This document shows positions 1-8,160 of a stretch of 64,000 nucleotides of DNA, one piece after another (the stretch's first letter is position 1; each line of letters starts with the position of its first letter). Both the position numbers and the translations under genes were made by a program. Below the pieces are notes generated by a model. The model saw nothing but the letters and a program-made list of their open reading frames with translations. It ran no database searches and had not been told where the DNA came from. Source of the stretch: CAXXOK01 sp963675365 (GTDB taxonomy: Bacteria > Bacillota > Clostridia > Christensenellales > Aristaeellaceae); assembly GCA_963675365.2 (NCBI GenBank), contig CAXXVA010000003.1:992001-1056000 (forward strand), read 5' to 3'.

Positions 1-816
1 CTTTACCCCATTATCTGGCTGTTTATGAAGTCCTTCACGCCCAACGACGAGATCTTCTCCAACATCACCGCGCTCGTCCCCGAACACTTCACGTTTGAAA
101 ACTACACCGCGGGTTTTATCCCCAAGGGAACGCTCGGCAAGTCCTTTCTGTATTACATGGGGAACTCCATGGGACTGTCGCTCGCCGTCGTTGTATTCAA
201 CGCCGCTTCCTGTTCCATGGCCGCATACGCGTTTGCGAGGATCCGCTTCAAGTTCCGCAATATCTGGTTTGCGGTTGTGATGATCACCTTGATGCTCCCC
301 TACCACGTTATCGTCATTCCGCGTTATATCCTGTTTAACAACATGGGCCTGATCAACATGCGCGACGTAGCGGGCATGAACCTGAATTTCCTCTATTTGC
401 CCCTGACGCTTCCCAAGCTTTTCGCCACCGATTCGTTCTTTATCTTCCTGCTGGTGCAGTTTATGCGCGGCATTCCCAAGGATCTGGACGAATCGGCGAC
501 GCTGGACGGCTGCGGAAAGGTCGGCATTTACTTCCGCATCATCATTCCCCTGTCCACCGCGGCGCTGGTCACCACCGCGCTATTCAGCTTCCTGTGGACC
601 TGGGACGATTATTTCAGCCAGCTTCTCTACATTCTCGATTCCGCACGCAACACGGTCCCCATCGCCCTTCGCAGTTTTATCGCCAGCGACAGCGTATCCA
701 ACTGGGGCGCGTCGCTCGCCATGTCGGTGCTCTCGATTATTCCCTGCTTTATTCTGTTCTTCTCGATGCAGAAATATTTCGTTCAGGGCATCACCACCAC
801 CGGTCTCAAGGGCTAG
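1..816 (+). CDS. Carbohydrate ABC transporter permease, MalG type (5' end outside window)
   Basis: Inner-membrane permease half of a sugar importer. The frame is open from the first base (it reads LYPIIWLFMKSF, the usual first-helix exit of MalG-like permeases), so the start lies upstream of the window. Several hydrophobic helices follow, and the EAA loop for the ATPase is visible around DLDESATLDGCGKVGIYFRI. The C-terminus ends FVQGITTTGLKG, which is typical of MalG/UgpE-like proteins. A solute-binding protein gene follows after 43 bases, so the two belong to one import operon whose other permease is presumably further upstream. No ATPase gene is visible here; such importers often share one encoded elsewhere. 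The sugar cannot be told from sequence. Confidence 0.92.
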   Translation, partial: LYPIIWLFMKSFTPNDEIFSNITALVPEHFTFENYTAGFIPKGTLGKSFLYYMGNSMGLSLAVVVFNAASCSMAAYAFARIRFKFRNIWFAVVMITLMLPYHVIVIPRYILFNNMGLINMRDVAGMNLNFLYLPLTLPKLFATDSFFIFLLVQFMRGIPKDLDESATLDGCGKVGIYFRIIIPLSTAALVTTALFSFLWTWDDYFSQLLYILDSARNTVPIALRSFIASDSVSNWGASLAMSVLSIIPCFILFFSMQKYFVQGITTTGLKG

Positions 817-859
817 CGATAGTCCTCGAACGATAAAAACTAAATGGAGGTATCACCAA

Positions 860-2104
860 ATGAAGAAACTGCTTTCTCTCCTACTGGTGGCTCTGCTGAT
901 CGTGCCCGCGCTGGCGTCAGCGGCTGACATCTCCGGTACGGTCCGCGTCACCTACTGGGGCGGCGAATCCCGTATCGAGAAAACAACCAAGGTCGCTGAA
1001 ATGTTTATGGAAGCGTATCCCGAAGTTGAAGTCATTCTTGAGCACAGCTCCGATTACTGGACCCAGCTGGACACCCAGCTTGCGGCCGGCGGCGCTCCCG
1101 ACGTGCTTCAGTTCGGCGGCAACTTCCCCGATTACGTTGCCAACGGCTATCTGGCGCCCATCACGTCCTACCTGGGCAACATCATCCAGACCGAGTACTT
1201 TGACCAGTCCATGATCGACGACATCACCGTGGACGGCGAAGTCTACGGCATGTGCCTTGGCGCAAACCGCGTCGGCGCAGTCTACAACAAGACCCTGCTC
1301 GAGTCCGTTAGCGCTCCTCTGCCCGACGAGACCCTGACCTGGGACAACCTGGGCGACTATCTTGCCACCGTGCAGGCTCTGCTGCCCGAAGGCGTGTACG
1401 CGATCTTCGACGCTTCCTGCTATGAGACCAGCTATTTGAGCTACTATGCGGGCTGCATGGGCGAGTCTCTTTGGAACGGCACCGAGTCCACCATGAGCGA
1501 AGCCACCATCGCAAGCTGGCTGCAAATGTGGGCCGACTTCCGCGAAGCCGGCTACTGCCCGCCGGGTGAAATCTCCGCCGAGTACGACGAGTCCAGCGCC
1601 GATACGTCCGCGTTGGTCGCCGGCGAAATCGCGATGATTTACCTGTACTCCAACATGGCCGTCGGCTATCAGGCCGCGACCACCGATACCCTGGGCGTCA
1701 CCTGCCTGCCTGACCGCGAAGCGATGGCAAACGCGATGCTGCCCAGCCAGTTCTTCTGCATCAACAGCGCGTCCGAGAACAAAGACGCCGCCGCCGCCTT
1801 CATCAACTACTTCGTGAATACGCCTGATGTCGGCCTGGTGCTTGGCAACGACCGCGGTATCCCCTGTAACTCGCAGGTCCGCGCAGCTATCGGCGCCGTT
1901 GCGACCCCGATCGATCAGGAAGTCTACAAACTGTTCGATATCACCTCTGCTTATAGCAAGGTCCGGGATCCCAACGCCCCCAACGACCAAGCCGTTGTTG
2001 ACGCGTGGCAAACCATCGCCTTCGAAGTGGCGTATGGACAGAAGACCGTTGCCGATGCCGCCGCGGAATTCTATGCGACCTTCAACGAACTGATCATGCA
2101 GTAG
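860..2104 (+). CDS. Sugar ABC transporter solute-binding protein
   Basis: Extracytoplasmic binding protein (414 residues) that delivers a sugar to the upstream permease. Residues 1-21 form a signal peptide (MKKLLSLLLVALLIVPALASA) with a clear AxA-type cleavage site and no lipobox cysteine, so it is either released or held by another means, unusual for a Gram-positive binding protein. The mature part begins GTVRVTYWGGESR, the first strand of family 1 extracellular binding proteins. It has the family's usual length. A GGAGG site sits eight bases before the ATG. The gene is followed by a strong bidirectional terminator, which makes it the last gene of the operon. Confidence 0.9.
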   Translation: MKKLLSLLLVALLIVPALASAADISGTVRVTYWGGESRIEKTTKVAEMFMEAYPEVEVILEHSSDYWTQLDTQLAAGGAPDVLQFGGNFPDYVANGYLAPITSYLGNIIQTEYFDQSMIDDITVDGEVYGMCLGANRVGAVYNKTLLESVSAPLPDETLTWDNLGDYLATVQALLPEGVYAIFDASCYETSYLSYYAGCMGESLWNGTESTMSEATIASWLQMWADFREAGYCPPGEISAEYDESSADTSALVAGEIAMIYLYSNMAVGYQAATTDTLGVTCLPDREAMANAMLPSQFFCINSASENKDAAAAFINYFVNTPDVGLVLGNDRGIPCNSQVRAAIGAVATPIDQEVYKLFDITSAYSKVRDPNAPNDQAVVDAWQTIAFEVAYGQKTVADAAAEFYATFNELIMQ

Positions 2105-2120
2105 ACCCCCTCTTAGGATC

Positions 2121-2150
2121 AAAAAGGGCCGCCCCTCGGGGCGGCCTTCT
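2121..2150. terminator. Bidirectional rho-independent terminator
   Basis: A GC-only stem (GGCCGCCC/GGGCGGCC, 2127-2134 with 2139-2146, loop CTCG) lies between two convergent genes. On the minus strand it is followed by TTTTT, on the plus strand by TTCTTGT, so it can stop both the binding-protein transcript and the ppk1-cysE-cysS transcript. Confidence 0.85.
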
Positions 2151-2196
2151 TGTATATGGTTACCGTTTGATTGGCTTGGTTCTTGAAAGAGAGAAT

Positions 2197-2565
2197 TTAG
2201 TTTCCATCAGCCCGCCAGCTGAAATCCAATTGCCCGTAAATTTTTTCCAGTGTCTTTTCCCCGATTCCCTTGACGTAGATCAGGTCCTCGGGAAAATCGA
2301 ATGGGCCGTACCGTTCGCGGTCGTCCAGCAATGCCTGTACTTGGGATTGGTTAATGCCTGTAAGCTTTAGGAGTTCATCCATATTCGCGGTGTTTACGTT
2401 CACGGCGCCGTCTGGAAAACGTACCGGCGCAGCGCTTGTTACAGTCTTCGCGGACGCCTGCAGGTACGTGACCGTTTCCCCGCCCTCCCAGTGCAGGGCG
2501 ACCAGCGCTCCGCCCGCGATCATGAGCAGCGTCAGAAAGCCGCCCGCCCATGCCCTTCGCGTCAT
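2197..2565 (-). CDS. ComEA-like helix-hairpin-helix protein
   Basis: Small membrane-anchored protein (122 residues) with an N-terminal hydrophobic segment (about residues 7-25) and a C-terminal double helix-hairpin-helix. The segment VNVNTANMDELLKLTGI followed by IYVKGIGEKTLEKI is the ComEA signature for non-specific DNA binding. ComEA acts in DNA uptake, but this protein lacks the longer SLBB-type region of Bacillus ComEA and no comEB/comEC follows, so a role in transformation is only a guess. Its start codon overlaps the stop of cysS (ATGA), so it is translated as the last gene of ppk1-cysE-cysS-HhH. comM and dprA, two other competence-linked genes, lie elsewhere in the window. Confidence 0.75.
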   Translation of the reverse strand: MTRRAWAGGFLTLLMIAGGALVALHWEGGETVTYLQASAKTVTSAAPVRFPDGAVNVNTANMDELLKLTGINQSQVQALLDDRERYGPFDFPEDLIYVKGIGEKTLEKIYGQLDFSWRADGN

Positions 2566-3959
2566 ACGCTCTTTCGCACCTTCTGGCCCGCCGCCGTATC
2601 CTCCAGAATGTATCCGGCGGCCAAAACGGCGTCGCGGAGTTCATCGGAACGCTTCCAGTTCTTTTCCTTACGCGCGGTTTCCCGCTCCTTGAGCATCGCG
2701 GTGATTTCCGGGGGAACGTCGTCGGTCTTTTTCATCAAGAGGCCGAGGATATCAGTCATGTGCAGCATCGCCTGTTCGGCTTTGTCAATAGCCTGCATGC
2801 TGACGCCCGCCTGCGGAAGCTTGAAAATCTCACGCACCAGTTCAAACAGCGTGCCGATCGCGTCGGCCGTGTTCAGATCGTCGGCCATGGCGGCGTCGAA
2901 TTTCACAAGCGCTTTATCCGCTTCCGCAATCAGTGTCGCTTCGGCTTCGTTGGGCTTCCTGTCCTCCGCGGAATTTTTCAGGAACGCAAGCTGGTCCCGC
3001 GCGCCATACAGTCGTTCCAGAGCGCTTGCGGCCTGTGCGATCATCTCGCGGCTGAAGTTCACGGGGCTGCGGTAATGTGCCGATAGCATGAACATGCGCA
3101 CGTTCTCCAAATCGTACTGGGCCGAAATATCGCGTACGGTAAAGAAATTTCCCAAGGATTTGCTCATCTTTTCGTTGTCGATGTTGATGAATCCGTTGTG
3201 CATCCAATAGCGCACGTAGGGCTTACCCGTCGCGCCTTCGCTTTGGGCGATCTCGTTTTCATGATGCGGGAACAATAGATCCTTCCCTCCGGTATGGATA
3301 TCGAAAGTCTCGCCTAGGTACTCCATGCTCATGGCGGAGCACTCGATATGCCAGCCCGGGCGGCCCAAGCCCCAAGGGCTTTCCCATGCGGGCTCGCCAG
3401 GTTTCTGCGCCTTCCAGAGCGCGAAATCCAGCGGATCTTCCTTCTGTTCGTTCACATTTACGCGCGCGCCGCTTTCTAGATCCTCAAGCTTCTGGCCGCA
3501 GAGGCAGCCGTAGCCGGAAAATGCGTGCACGCGGTAGTACACGTTGCCGTCCTGCGCGTAGGCTAATCCGTTTTGAACCAGCTTTTCAATCAGCGCGATG
3601 ATCTGGGGAATATGCTCGGTCGCACGCGGGTGCACCGTAGCCGGACGAATCCCAAGTCCCTTGGCGTCGATGAAGTATTCCTTAATATTGCGCTCCGCCA
3701 GTTCCTTGACGGTGATGCCTTCTTCGTTGGCGCGGGTGATCATCCTGTCGTCGATGTCGGTAAAGTTCTGTACGAAGGTCACCTCATAGCCGATGGATTC
3801 CAGGTAACGCCGCAGGACATCGAAAATTATAAACGGCCTCGCGTTGCCGATATGAAAAAAGTCGTATACCGTCGGTCCGCAGGCATAGATGCCGACCTTG
3901 CCCGCGTGCAGCGGAACGAATTCTTCCTTTTTCCGTGTTTTACTGTTATAGATTTTCAT
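2562..3959 (-). CDS. cysS: Cysteinyl-tRNA synthetase
   Basis: Charges tRNA-Cys in the cytoplasm. The 465-residue length fits the family. The class I motifs are present: the HIGH box as HIGN (in DFFHIGNAR) and KMSKS (in NEKMSKSLGN). The zinc-site segment GPTVYDF with its preceding cysteine (YACGPTVYD) and the later HIECSAM and HHENE segments are also seen. I place the start at 3959 (MKIYNSKTRKK), which matches the family start and lies 12 bases after a GGAGG; a second ATG four codons upstream directly abuts that site and would be poorly placed. It overlaps cysE by 14 bases, the common cysE-cysS arrangement in Firmicutes. Confidence 0.97.
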   Translation of the reverse strand: MKIYNSKTRKKEEFVPLHAGKVGIYACGPTVYDFFHIGNARPFIIFDVLRRYLESIGYEVTFVQNFTDIDDRMITRANEEGITVKELAERNIKEYFIDAKGLGIRPATVHPRATEHIPQIIALIEKLVQNGLAYAQDGNVYYRVHAFSGYGCLCGQKLEDLESGARVNVNEQKEDPLDFALWKAQKPGEPAWESPWGLGRPGWHIECSAMSMEYLGETFDIHTGGKDLLFPHHENEIAQSEGATGKPYVRYWMHNGFINIDNEKMSKSLGNFFTVRDISAQYDLENVRMFMLSAHYRSPVNFSREMIAQAASALERLYGARDQLAFLKNSAEDRKPNEAEATLIAEADKALVKFDAAMADDLNTADAIGTLFELVREIFKLPQAGVSMQAIDKAEQAMLHMTDILGLLMKKTDDVPPEITAMLKERETARKEKNWKRSDELRDAVLAAGYILEDTAAGQKVRKSV

Positions 3960-4707
3960 TGTTATTTTCATCCTCCAGCCGCAGCGGTTCCAGCTCGTCG
4001 TTAAAGTTTCGGTGGCACTGGCCTATGACGGATATATCTTCATCCTCGCAGCCCAGCCGCCTTGCGTGCCGCACCAGGCAATCTTCCAAAAGCAGCAGCC
4101 GTTTATACAAGCCTTCCATGCGATCCTGCATCGGGTCGGGCAGATTGATCTGATCCAGGTCGACGTCGGTGATCTGGTTTGCCTTTTTCACGATTCTGCC
4201 GGGATTGCCCACCACCGTGCAGTACGGCGGGACATCCTTCAATACGATCGCACCCGCGCCGATTTTGGAATGATCGCCGATCGTAATCGGCCCCAGCACC
4301 TTTGCGCCCGCGCCGATGGTGACGCCGTTGCCGATGGTCGGGTGGCGCTTGCCGACGTCCTTGCCCGTGCCGCCGAGCGTTACGCCCTGGTAAATGGTCA
4401 CGTCGTCGCCGACGACAGACGTTTCGCCGATCACCACACCGTCGCCGTGGTCGATAAACACCCTGCGCCCGATTATGGCGCCCGGATGGATTTCAATACT
4501 CGTTTTTTTTCGGGTGCGCTGGCTCATGATACGCGCGAGGATCGGATGACCCTTTTCCAAGAGCGCATGCGCACGGCGGTGCCTGCGCAGGGCTTCCAGC
4601 CCCGGATAGCACAGGCGCACTTCCACGCCGTTAATGGCTGCGGGGTCGCGCATCATGACGGCTTCCACGTCCTCCCGCGCCCGCATCCTTCTTTCTTTCC
4701 AATTCAT
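3946..4707 (-). CDS. cysE: Serine O-acetyltransferase
   Basis: Makes O-acetylserine from serine and acetyl-CoA, the first step of cysteine synthesis. The C-terminal half is a left-handed beta helix of hexapeptide repeats (from IEIHPGAIIGRRVFIDHGDG through VTIGAGAKVLGPITIG). The catalytic His-Asp region DHGDGVVIGET and the GGTGKDVGKRHPTIG segment are canonical. The 253 residues include a tail of about 65 residues after the helix with acidic and charged character. Start supported by GAGG eight bases upstream. It lies 10 bases after ppk1 and overlaps cysS, so cysteine synthesis and Cys-tRNA charging are co-transcribed. Confidence 0.95.
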   Translation of the reverse strand: MNWKERRMRAREDVEAVMMRDPAAINGVEVRLCYPGLEALRRHRRAHALLEKGHPILARIMSQRTRKKTSIEIHPGAIIGRRVFIDHGDGVVIGETSVVGDDVTIYQGVTLGGTGKDVGKRHPTIGNGVTIGAGAKVLGPITIGDHSKIGAGAIVLKDVPPYCTVVGNPGRIVKKANQITDVDLDQINLPDPMQDRMEGLYKRLLLLEDCLVRHARRLGCEDEDISVIGQCHRNFNDELEPLRLEDENNNENL

Positions 4708-4717
4708 ATAATATTCC

Positions 4718-6805
4718 TCAATTCTTCATCTGTTGAAAGCCCGCCCACTCGCCCGAAAACACCTCATTGATAGAAGCGATCAGCACTTCCTGGGCGTTTA
4801 CCGGCATTTCGCCGTCCGGCTGTCTGCGGTTATAATCTCCGCAGTTGTCCATGATCCAGCACTTCTGATTATCCATCAGCTGCAGCCGGAGCACGTTTTC
4901 AATCGCGCGGCGACATCGTTCGTCGCGGATGAGGAACATCAGTTCATAGCGCCTGTCAAGGTTGCGGGGCATCCAGTCTGCCGAGGAGAGATACACCTCT
5001 TTATCTCCGCTGTTTTCAAACACGAACGCGCGCGCGTGCTCCAGATGCCGACCGATAATGGAGGTGACCTGAATGTTTTGGCTCAGGTGCTCGTCCGCGG
5101 GAATCAGCGTGCAGATTCCGCGTACGATCAGCCGGATCTTCACACCCGCGGCGGACGCTTCGTACAGCGCTTCGGTGACGTTTTCATCAAGCAAAGAGTT
5201 CATCTTGGCGATAATACCGCTCGGGCGGCCCGCCAGCGCATGCTCTTTCTCCCGGTGGATGAGTTCAAACACTTTGGATTTCAGGTTCGTCGGCGCGGCG
5301 ATGAGCGCTTTGGTGTGCAGTTCCCGGCTCTGGTGCTCCAGCGCCTGGAAAAAATCCAGAACGTCGGCGCAGATTTGCTGATCGCTGGTCAAAAGCCCCA
5401 TATCGGTATAGATCTTGGCGTTTCCGTCGTGGTAGTTACCGGTGCCAAGATGCACGTATTGTTTTAGCACTCCGTTATCCTTGCGCGTGATGAGTATGGC
5501 CTTTGAGTGTGTTTTGAGCCCGGGAATTCCGCAGATCACGCGGCAGCCGGCGCGGCGCAGGCGTTCGGAATTGGACAGATTAGCGTCTTCGTCAAACCGC
5601 GCCTGCGTTTCCATCACGACTTCCACCTGCTTGCCCGCCTCGGCGGCCTTGACCAGTGCGCGGACGACCTGGCTGTTGTTGCCTACGCGATAGAGCGTGG
5701 TTTTCATGGCGATTACGTTTTTGTCTTCAGCCGCCTGGTTAAAGAGGTTGATGATCGGCTCGAAGCTGTGATACGGGTGGAACAAAAGCCAGTCGCGCTC
5801 ATCCATGCGCTTAAAAATCTGTGGATCCATCAATTCATGCACGAGAACTTGCTGGGCTTTCGGGTATTTCAGATCTGACCTGTGAATCATACCGTAGCTG
5901 GTCATCATCAGCTTGCCGAGGTCCAACGGCCCCGAAACGCGATACAGCTGATCGTCCGGCACCTCGAAATGCTGTGCGAGAATCCGCAGCGCATCTTCGC
6001 TGATGCCTTCCTCGGCCTCCAGCCGCATCACGTCGCCTGTGGTACGTTTGACCAGCATCTCCCGAACGGCCGTTGCGACGTCCTCTTCCGGGTCCAGGGG
6101 AAAATCCTGATTGCGGATGATGCGAAACGCGCTGGCCTCCACAATATCGTCCTGTGAAAACATCATCCACAGCCATTGCCTAAGCAGATCTTCGTGGCGG
6201 ATCAGGCAGATCGTCCCGTCCTCGCACGGCAGTTTAAAAAGCCGTGGCGTACCCGGGTAGGACACCATAGCGTAGCGGACATCGTTGCCGTTCTTGGGTT
6301 GCAGCTTGACCATCAGGCGAAGCTTTTTCTGGTTCATGGGCCAGTATTCCTCGCCCCAGGGAATGATTTTAAGCTTGGGCATGACGTCGCCCCAGAATAT
6401 TCTTTTAATCTCCGCTTTCATAGCGTCGGTCTGTTCGATATGCGGAAAGAAGCGTATACCCTGGCTTTTCAGTTCGTCAACGATACCGTGATAGAGGACG
6501 TACTGCATCTGTTGCTGCTCGTTAACCGCGCCGTCCACAAGCTCCAGCTTCCGTTCCATCGTCAGCCCGCTGGATAAATGCGTTTCACGGTTTTCGCCCC
6601 GCCCGGCCCGTAAAATACTCACGTAACGAACCTGCATGAATTCATCCAGGTTCGACGTAACGATACCCAGGAATTTCGCCCGCTCCAGAAGCGGGTTGTG
6701 CAGGTTTTCTGCTTCTTTTTGTACTCTGTGGTTGAACTGCAGCCACGTCAGCTCCCGGTCCAGGTATCGCAGCTGATCGGTTCGCTCCTGATAGCATAAG
6801 TTCAT
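4718..6805 (-). CDS. ppk1: Polyphosphate kinase 1
   Basis: Reversibly transfers the gamma phosphate of ATP to a growing polyphosphate chain at the membrane. The 695-residue protein has the family order: N-terminal helical domain (YLDRELTWLQFNHRV), head domain, then two phospholipase-D-like domains. The autophosphorylated histidine lies in GLKTHSKAILI, and the second conserved segment is HLGTGNYHDGNAKIYTD. I place the start at 6805 (MNLCYQERTD), 10 bases after GGAGG; the reading frame stays open 29 codons further up but through AT-rich promoter-like sequence. First gene of a minus-strand operon with cysE, cysS and an HhH protein; linking polyphosphate and cysteine synthesis is unusual and may be positional only. 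Confidence 0.96.
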   Translation of the reverse strand: MNLCYQERTDQLRYLDRELTWLQFNHRVQKEAENLHNPLLERAKFLGIVTSNLDEFMQVRYVSILRAGRGENRETHLSSGLTMERKLELVDGAVNEQQQMQYVLYHGIVDELKSQGIRFFPHIEQTDAMKAEIKRIFWGDVMPKLKIIPWGEEYWPMNQKKLRLMVKLQPKNGNDVRYAMVSYPGTPRLFKLPCEDGTICLIRHEDLLRQWLWMMFSQDDIVEASAFRIIRNQDFPLDPEEDVATAVREMLVKRTTGDVMRLEAEEGISEDALRILAQHFEVPDDQLYRVSGPLDLGKLMMTSYGMIHRSDLKYPKAQQVLVHELMDPQIFKRMDERDWLLFHPYHSFEPIINLFNQAAEDKNVIAMKTTLYRVGNNSQVVRALVKAAEAGKQVEVVMETQARFDEDANLSNSERLRRAGCRVICGIPGLKTHSKAILITRKDNGVLKQYVHLGTGNYHDGNAKIYTDMGLLTSDQQICADVLDFFQALEHQSRELHTKALIAAPTNLKSKVFELIHREKEHALAGRPSGIIAKMNSLLDENVTEALYEASAAGVKIRLIVRGICTLIPADEHLSQNIQVTSIIGRHLEHARAFVFENSGDKEVYLSSADWMPRNLDRRYELMFLIRDERCRRAIENVLRLQLMDNQKCWIMDNCGDYNRRQPDGEMPVNAQEVLIASINEVFSGEWAGFQQMKN

Positions 6806-6871
6806 GTGCGGTTTGCCTCCGTGCCGTTGCTCTCCGGCGCTAAAACAGTCCGTTTGCGTGGAATTGGGCTT

Positions 6872-6902
6872 TATTATAACATAGATATTCAAAGGCTTAC
6901 AA
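6872..6902 (-). promoter_or_regulatory. Possible promoter of ppk1-cysE-cysS
   Basis: A perfect TATAAT lies on the minus strand at 6872-6877. A TTGTAA (6897-6902) lies 19 bases upstream, a longer spacer than optimal, so the call is tentative. Confidence 0.4.
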
Positions 6903-6919
6903 GCGCTGTGTACCCTTTA

Positions 6920-6932
6920 TGTCCACTGGACA
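6920..6932. promoter_or_regulatory. 13-bp palindrome upstream of the xylanase gene
   Basis: TGTCCACTGGACA is a perfect odd-centred palindrome 75 bases before the xylanase start, in the divergent region between ppk1 and the xylanase. It could be an operator. I cannot assign a regulator or a good promoter for the xylanase. Confidence 0.3.
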
Positions 6933-7006
6933 AACGCGCCCGGTTATGCTAAATTGGGAATACCAAATATCTACGTCCGTCGACTTCATGAAAGGAACAG
7001 AATCTA

Positions 7007-8098
7007 ATGAAAAAGACGATATTCGCCATGCTTGCGATTGGCTTGGCTGTTACCCTGCTGTGTTCGTTCGCGGCTGCTGAAGAACTCACCGTATATCCTT
7101 CGCTCAAGGAATTCTACGCCCCGTATTTCGATTTTGGCAGCGCGATGAGCAGCAAAGAGGCGGCGGACGCCGATCGTCTTGTATTCTATGCGTCCCAGTA
7201 CGCCATCATTACACCGGAAAACGAGCTCAAGCCGGAAAATGTGATCGACGAATACAATTCTTCCAAAGCCGCGAAAAAGGATCAGGGAAGCGTTGCGCTG
7301 CAGTTCTTTACGGTCAAACCGCTGCTTGAGTTTGCCAAGGCGAATGATTTGAAGGTGAACGGGCATGTATTATTTTGGCATCAGCAGACGCCCGATACGT
7401 TTTTCAGGGAAGATTATGCACGCAATAAACCATACGTTTCCCGCGACGTGATGCTTCAGCGGATGGAGAACTACGTCCGGCTCGTGATGGAATATCTGGA
7501 TACCAATTATCCCGGCCTCGTCGTTTCCTTTGATATCGTCAACGAGGCGATCGACGATTCCACCGGCAAACTCCGTGAAAGCAACTATACCAGCATTGTC
7601 GGCGACGACTGGGTAACCCAGGCATTCCACTTTGCCCGTAAATACGCGCCGGAGGACATGCTTTTGGTCTATAACGATTATTCCGTGCCCTATCAGCCGA
7701 AGCTTACGGGCATTCTCGACCTGCTGGACGGCCTGATTGAAGAAAAACTGCTGGACGTGTGCGGCCTGCAGTGCCATTATCAGCTGACGACCCCGACCAC
7801 GGCGCAGTTCAAATCAGCGGTCGCAAGCATCGTCCAAAAAGGTCTGCTAATCAGGGTGACGGAGCTTGATATCCTCGTGGACGACAATTCGGAGGCGTCG
7901 TTTGCCAAGCAGGCAAAACGCTACGAGGATCTGATGAAGGTTTTGCTCCAGTACTCCGATTCCGTCGTCGCGGTGCAAACCTGGGGGACGTTTGACGTTA
8001 AAAGCTGGAAATCCTCCAGCTACCCGCTGCTCTTTAACGGAGACGGAAGCGCCAAACCCGCGTTTTATGCGCTGACAGATCCCGCAATCCTGCCATAG
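7007..8098 (+). CDS. Secreted endo-1,4-beta-xylanase, glycoside hydrolase family 10
   Basis: Hydrolyses internal beta-1,4 bonds of xylan outside the cell. Residues 1-24 are a signal peptide. The rest is a single GH10 catalytic domain: NGHVLFWHQQTP (about 118-129), the acid/base glutamate E180 in SFDIVNEAIDD, and the nucleophile E286 in RVTELDI. At 363 residues it has no carbohydrate-binding module or cell-wall anchor, so it is expected to be free in the medium. Start supported by AAGGA. It stands alone between divergent ppk1 and the DUF512 gene, which has its own promoter directly at the xylanase stop. The sugar importer at the window start and the GPH symporter at the end fit the same use of plant polysaccharide. 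Confidence 0.93.
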   Translation: MKKTIFAMLAIGLAVTLLCSFAAAEELTVYPSLKEFYAPYFDFGSAMSSKEAADADRLVFYASQYAIITPENELKPENVIDEYNSSKAAKKDQGSVALQFFTVKPLLEFAKANDLKVNGHVLFWHQQTPDTFFREDYARNKPYVSRDVMLQRMENYVRLVMEYLDTNYPGLVVSFDIVNEAIDDSTGKLRESNYTSIVGDDWVTQAFHFARKYAPEDMLLVYNDYSVPYQPKLTGILDLLDGLIEEKLLDVCGLQCHYQLTTPTTAQFKSAVASIVQKGLLIRVTELDILVDDNSEASFAKQAKRYEDLMKVLLQYSDSVVAVQTWGTFDVKSWKSSSYPLLFNGDGSAKPAFYALTDPAILP

Positions 8099-8127
8099 TT
8101 GACAATCCATCCAAAACATAGAATAAT
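8099..8127 (+). promoter_or_regulatory. Promoter of the DUF512-der operon
   Basis: TTGACA (8099-8104) and AATAAT (8122-8127) with a 17-base spacer, beginning right after the xylanase stop codon and 34 bases before the next start. Confidence 0.7.
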
Positions 8128-8160
8128 GAACTGCATTCTTATAGCGGAGGGAAACGCGCG

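Noticed and set aside
917..2122. 401-codon open frame opposite the sugar-binding protein
   Set aside because: It mirrors the codon-third-position GC bias of the real gene, has no ribosome site or known domain, and would run antisense through a clear family member.
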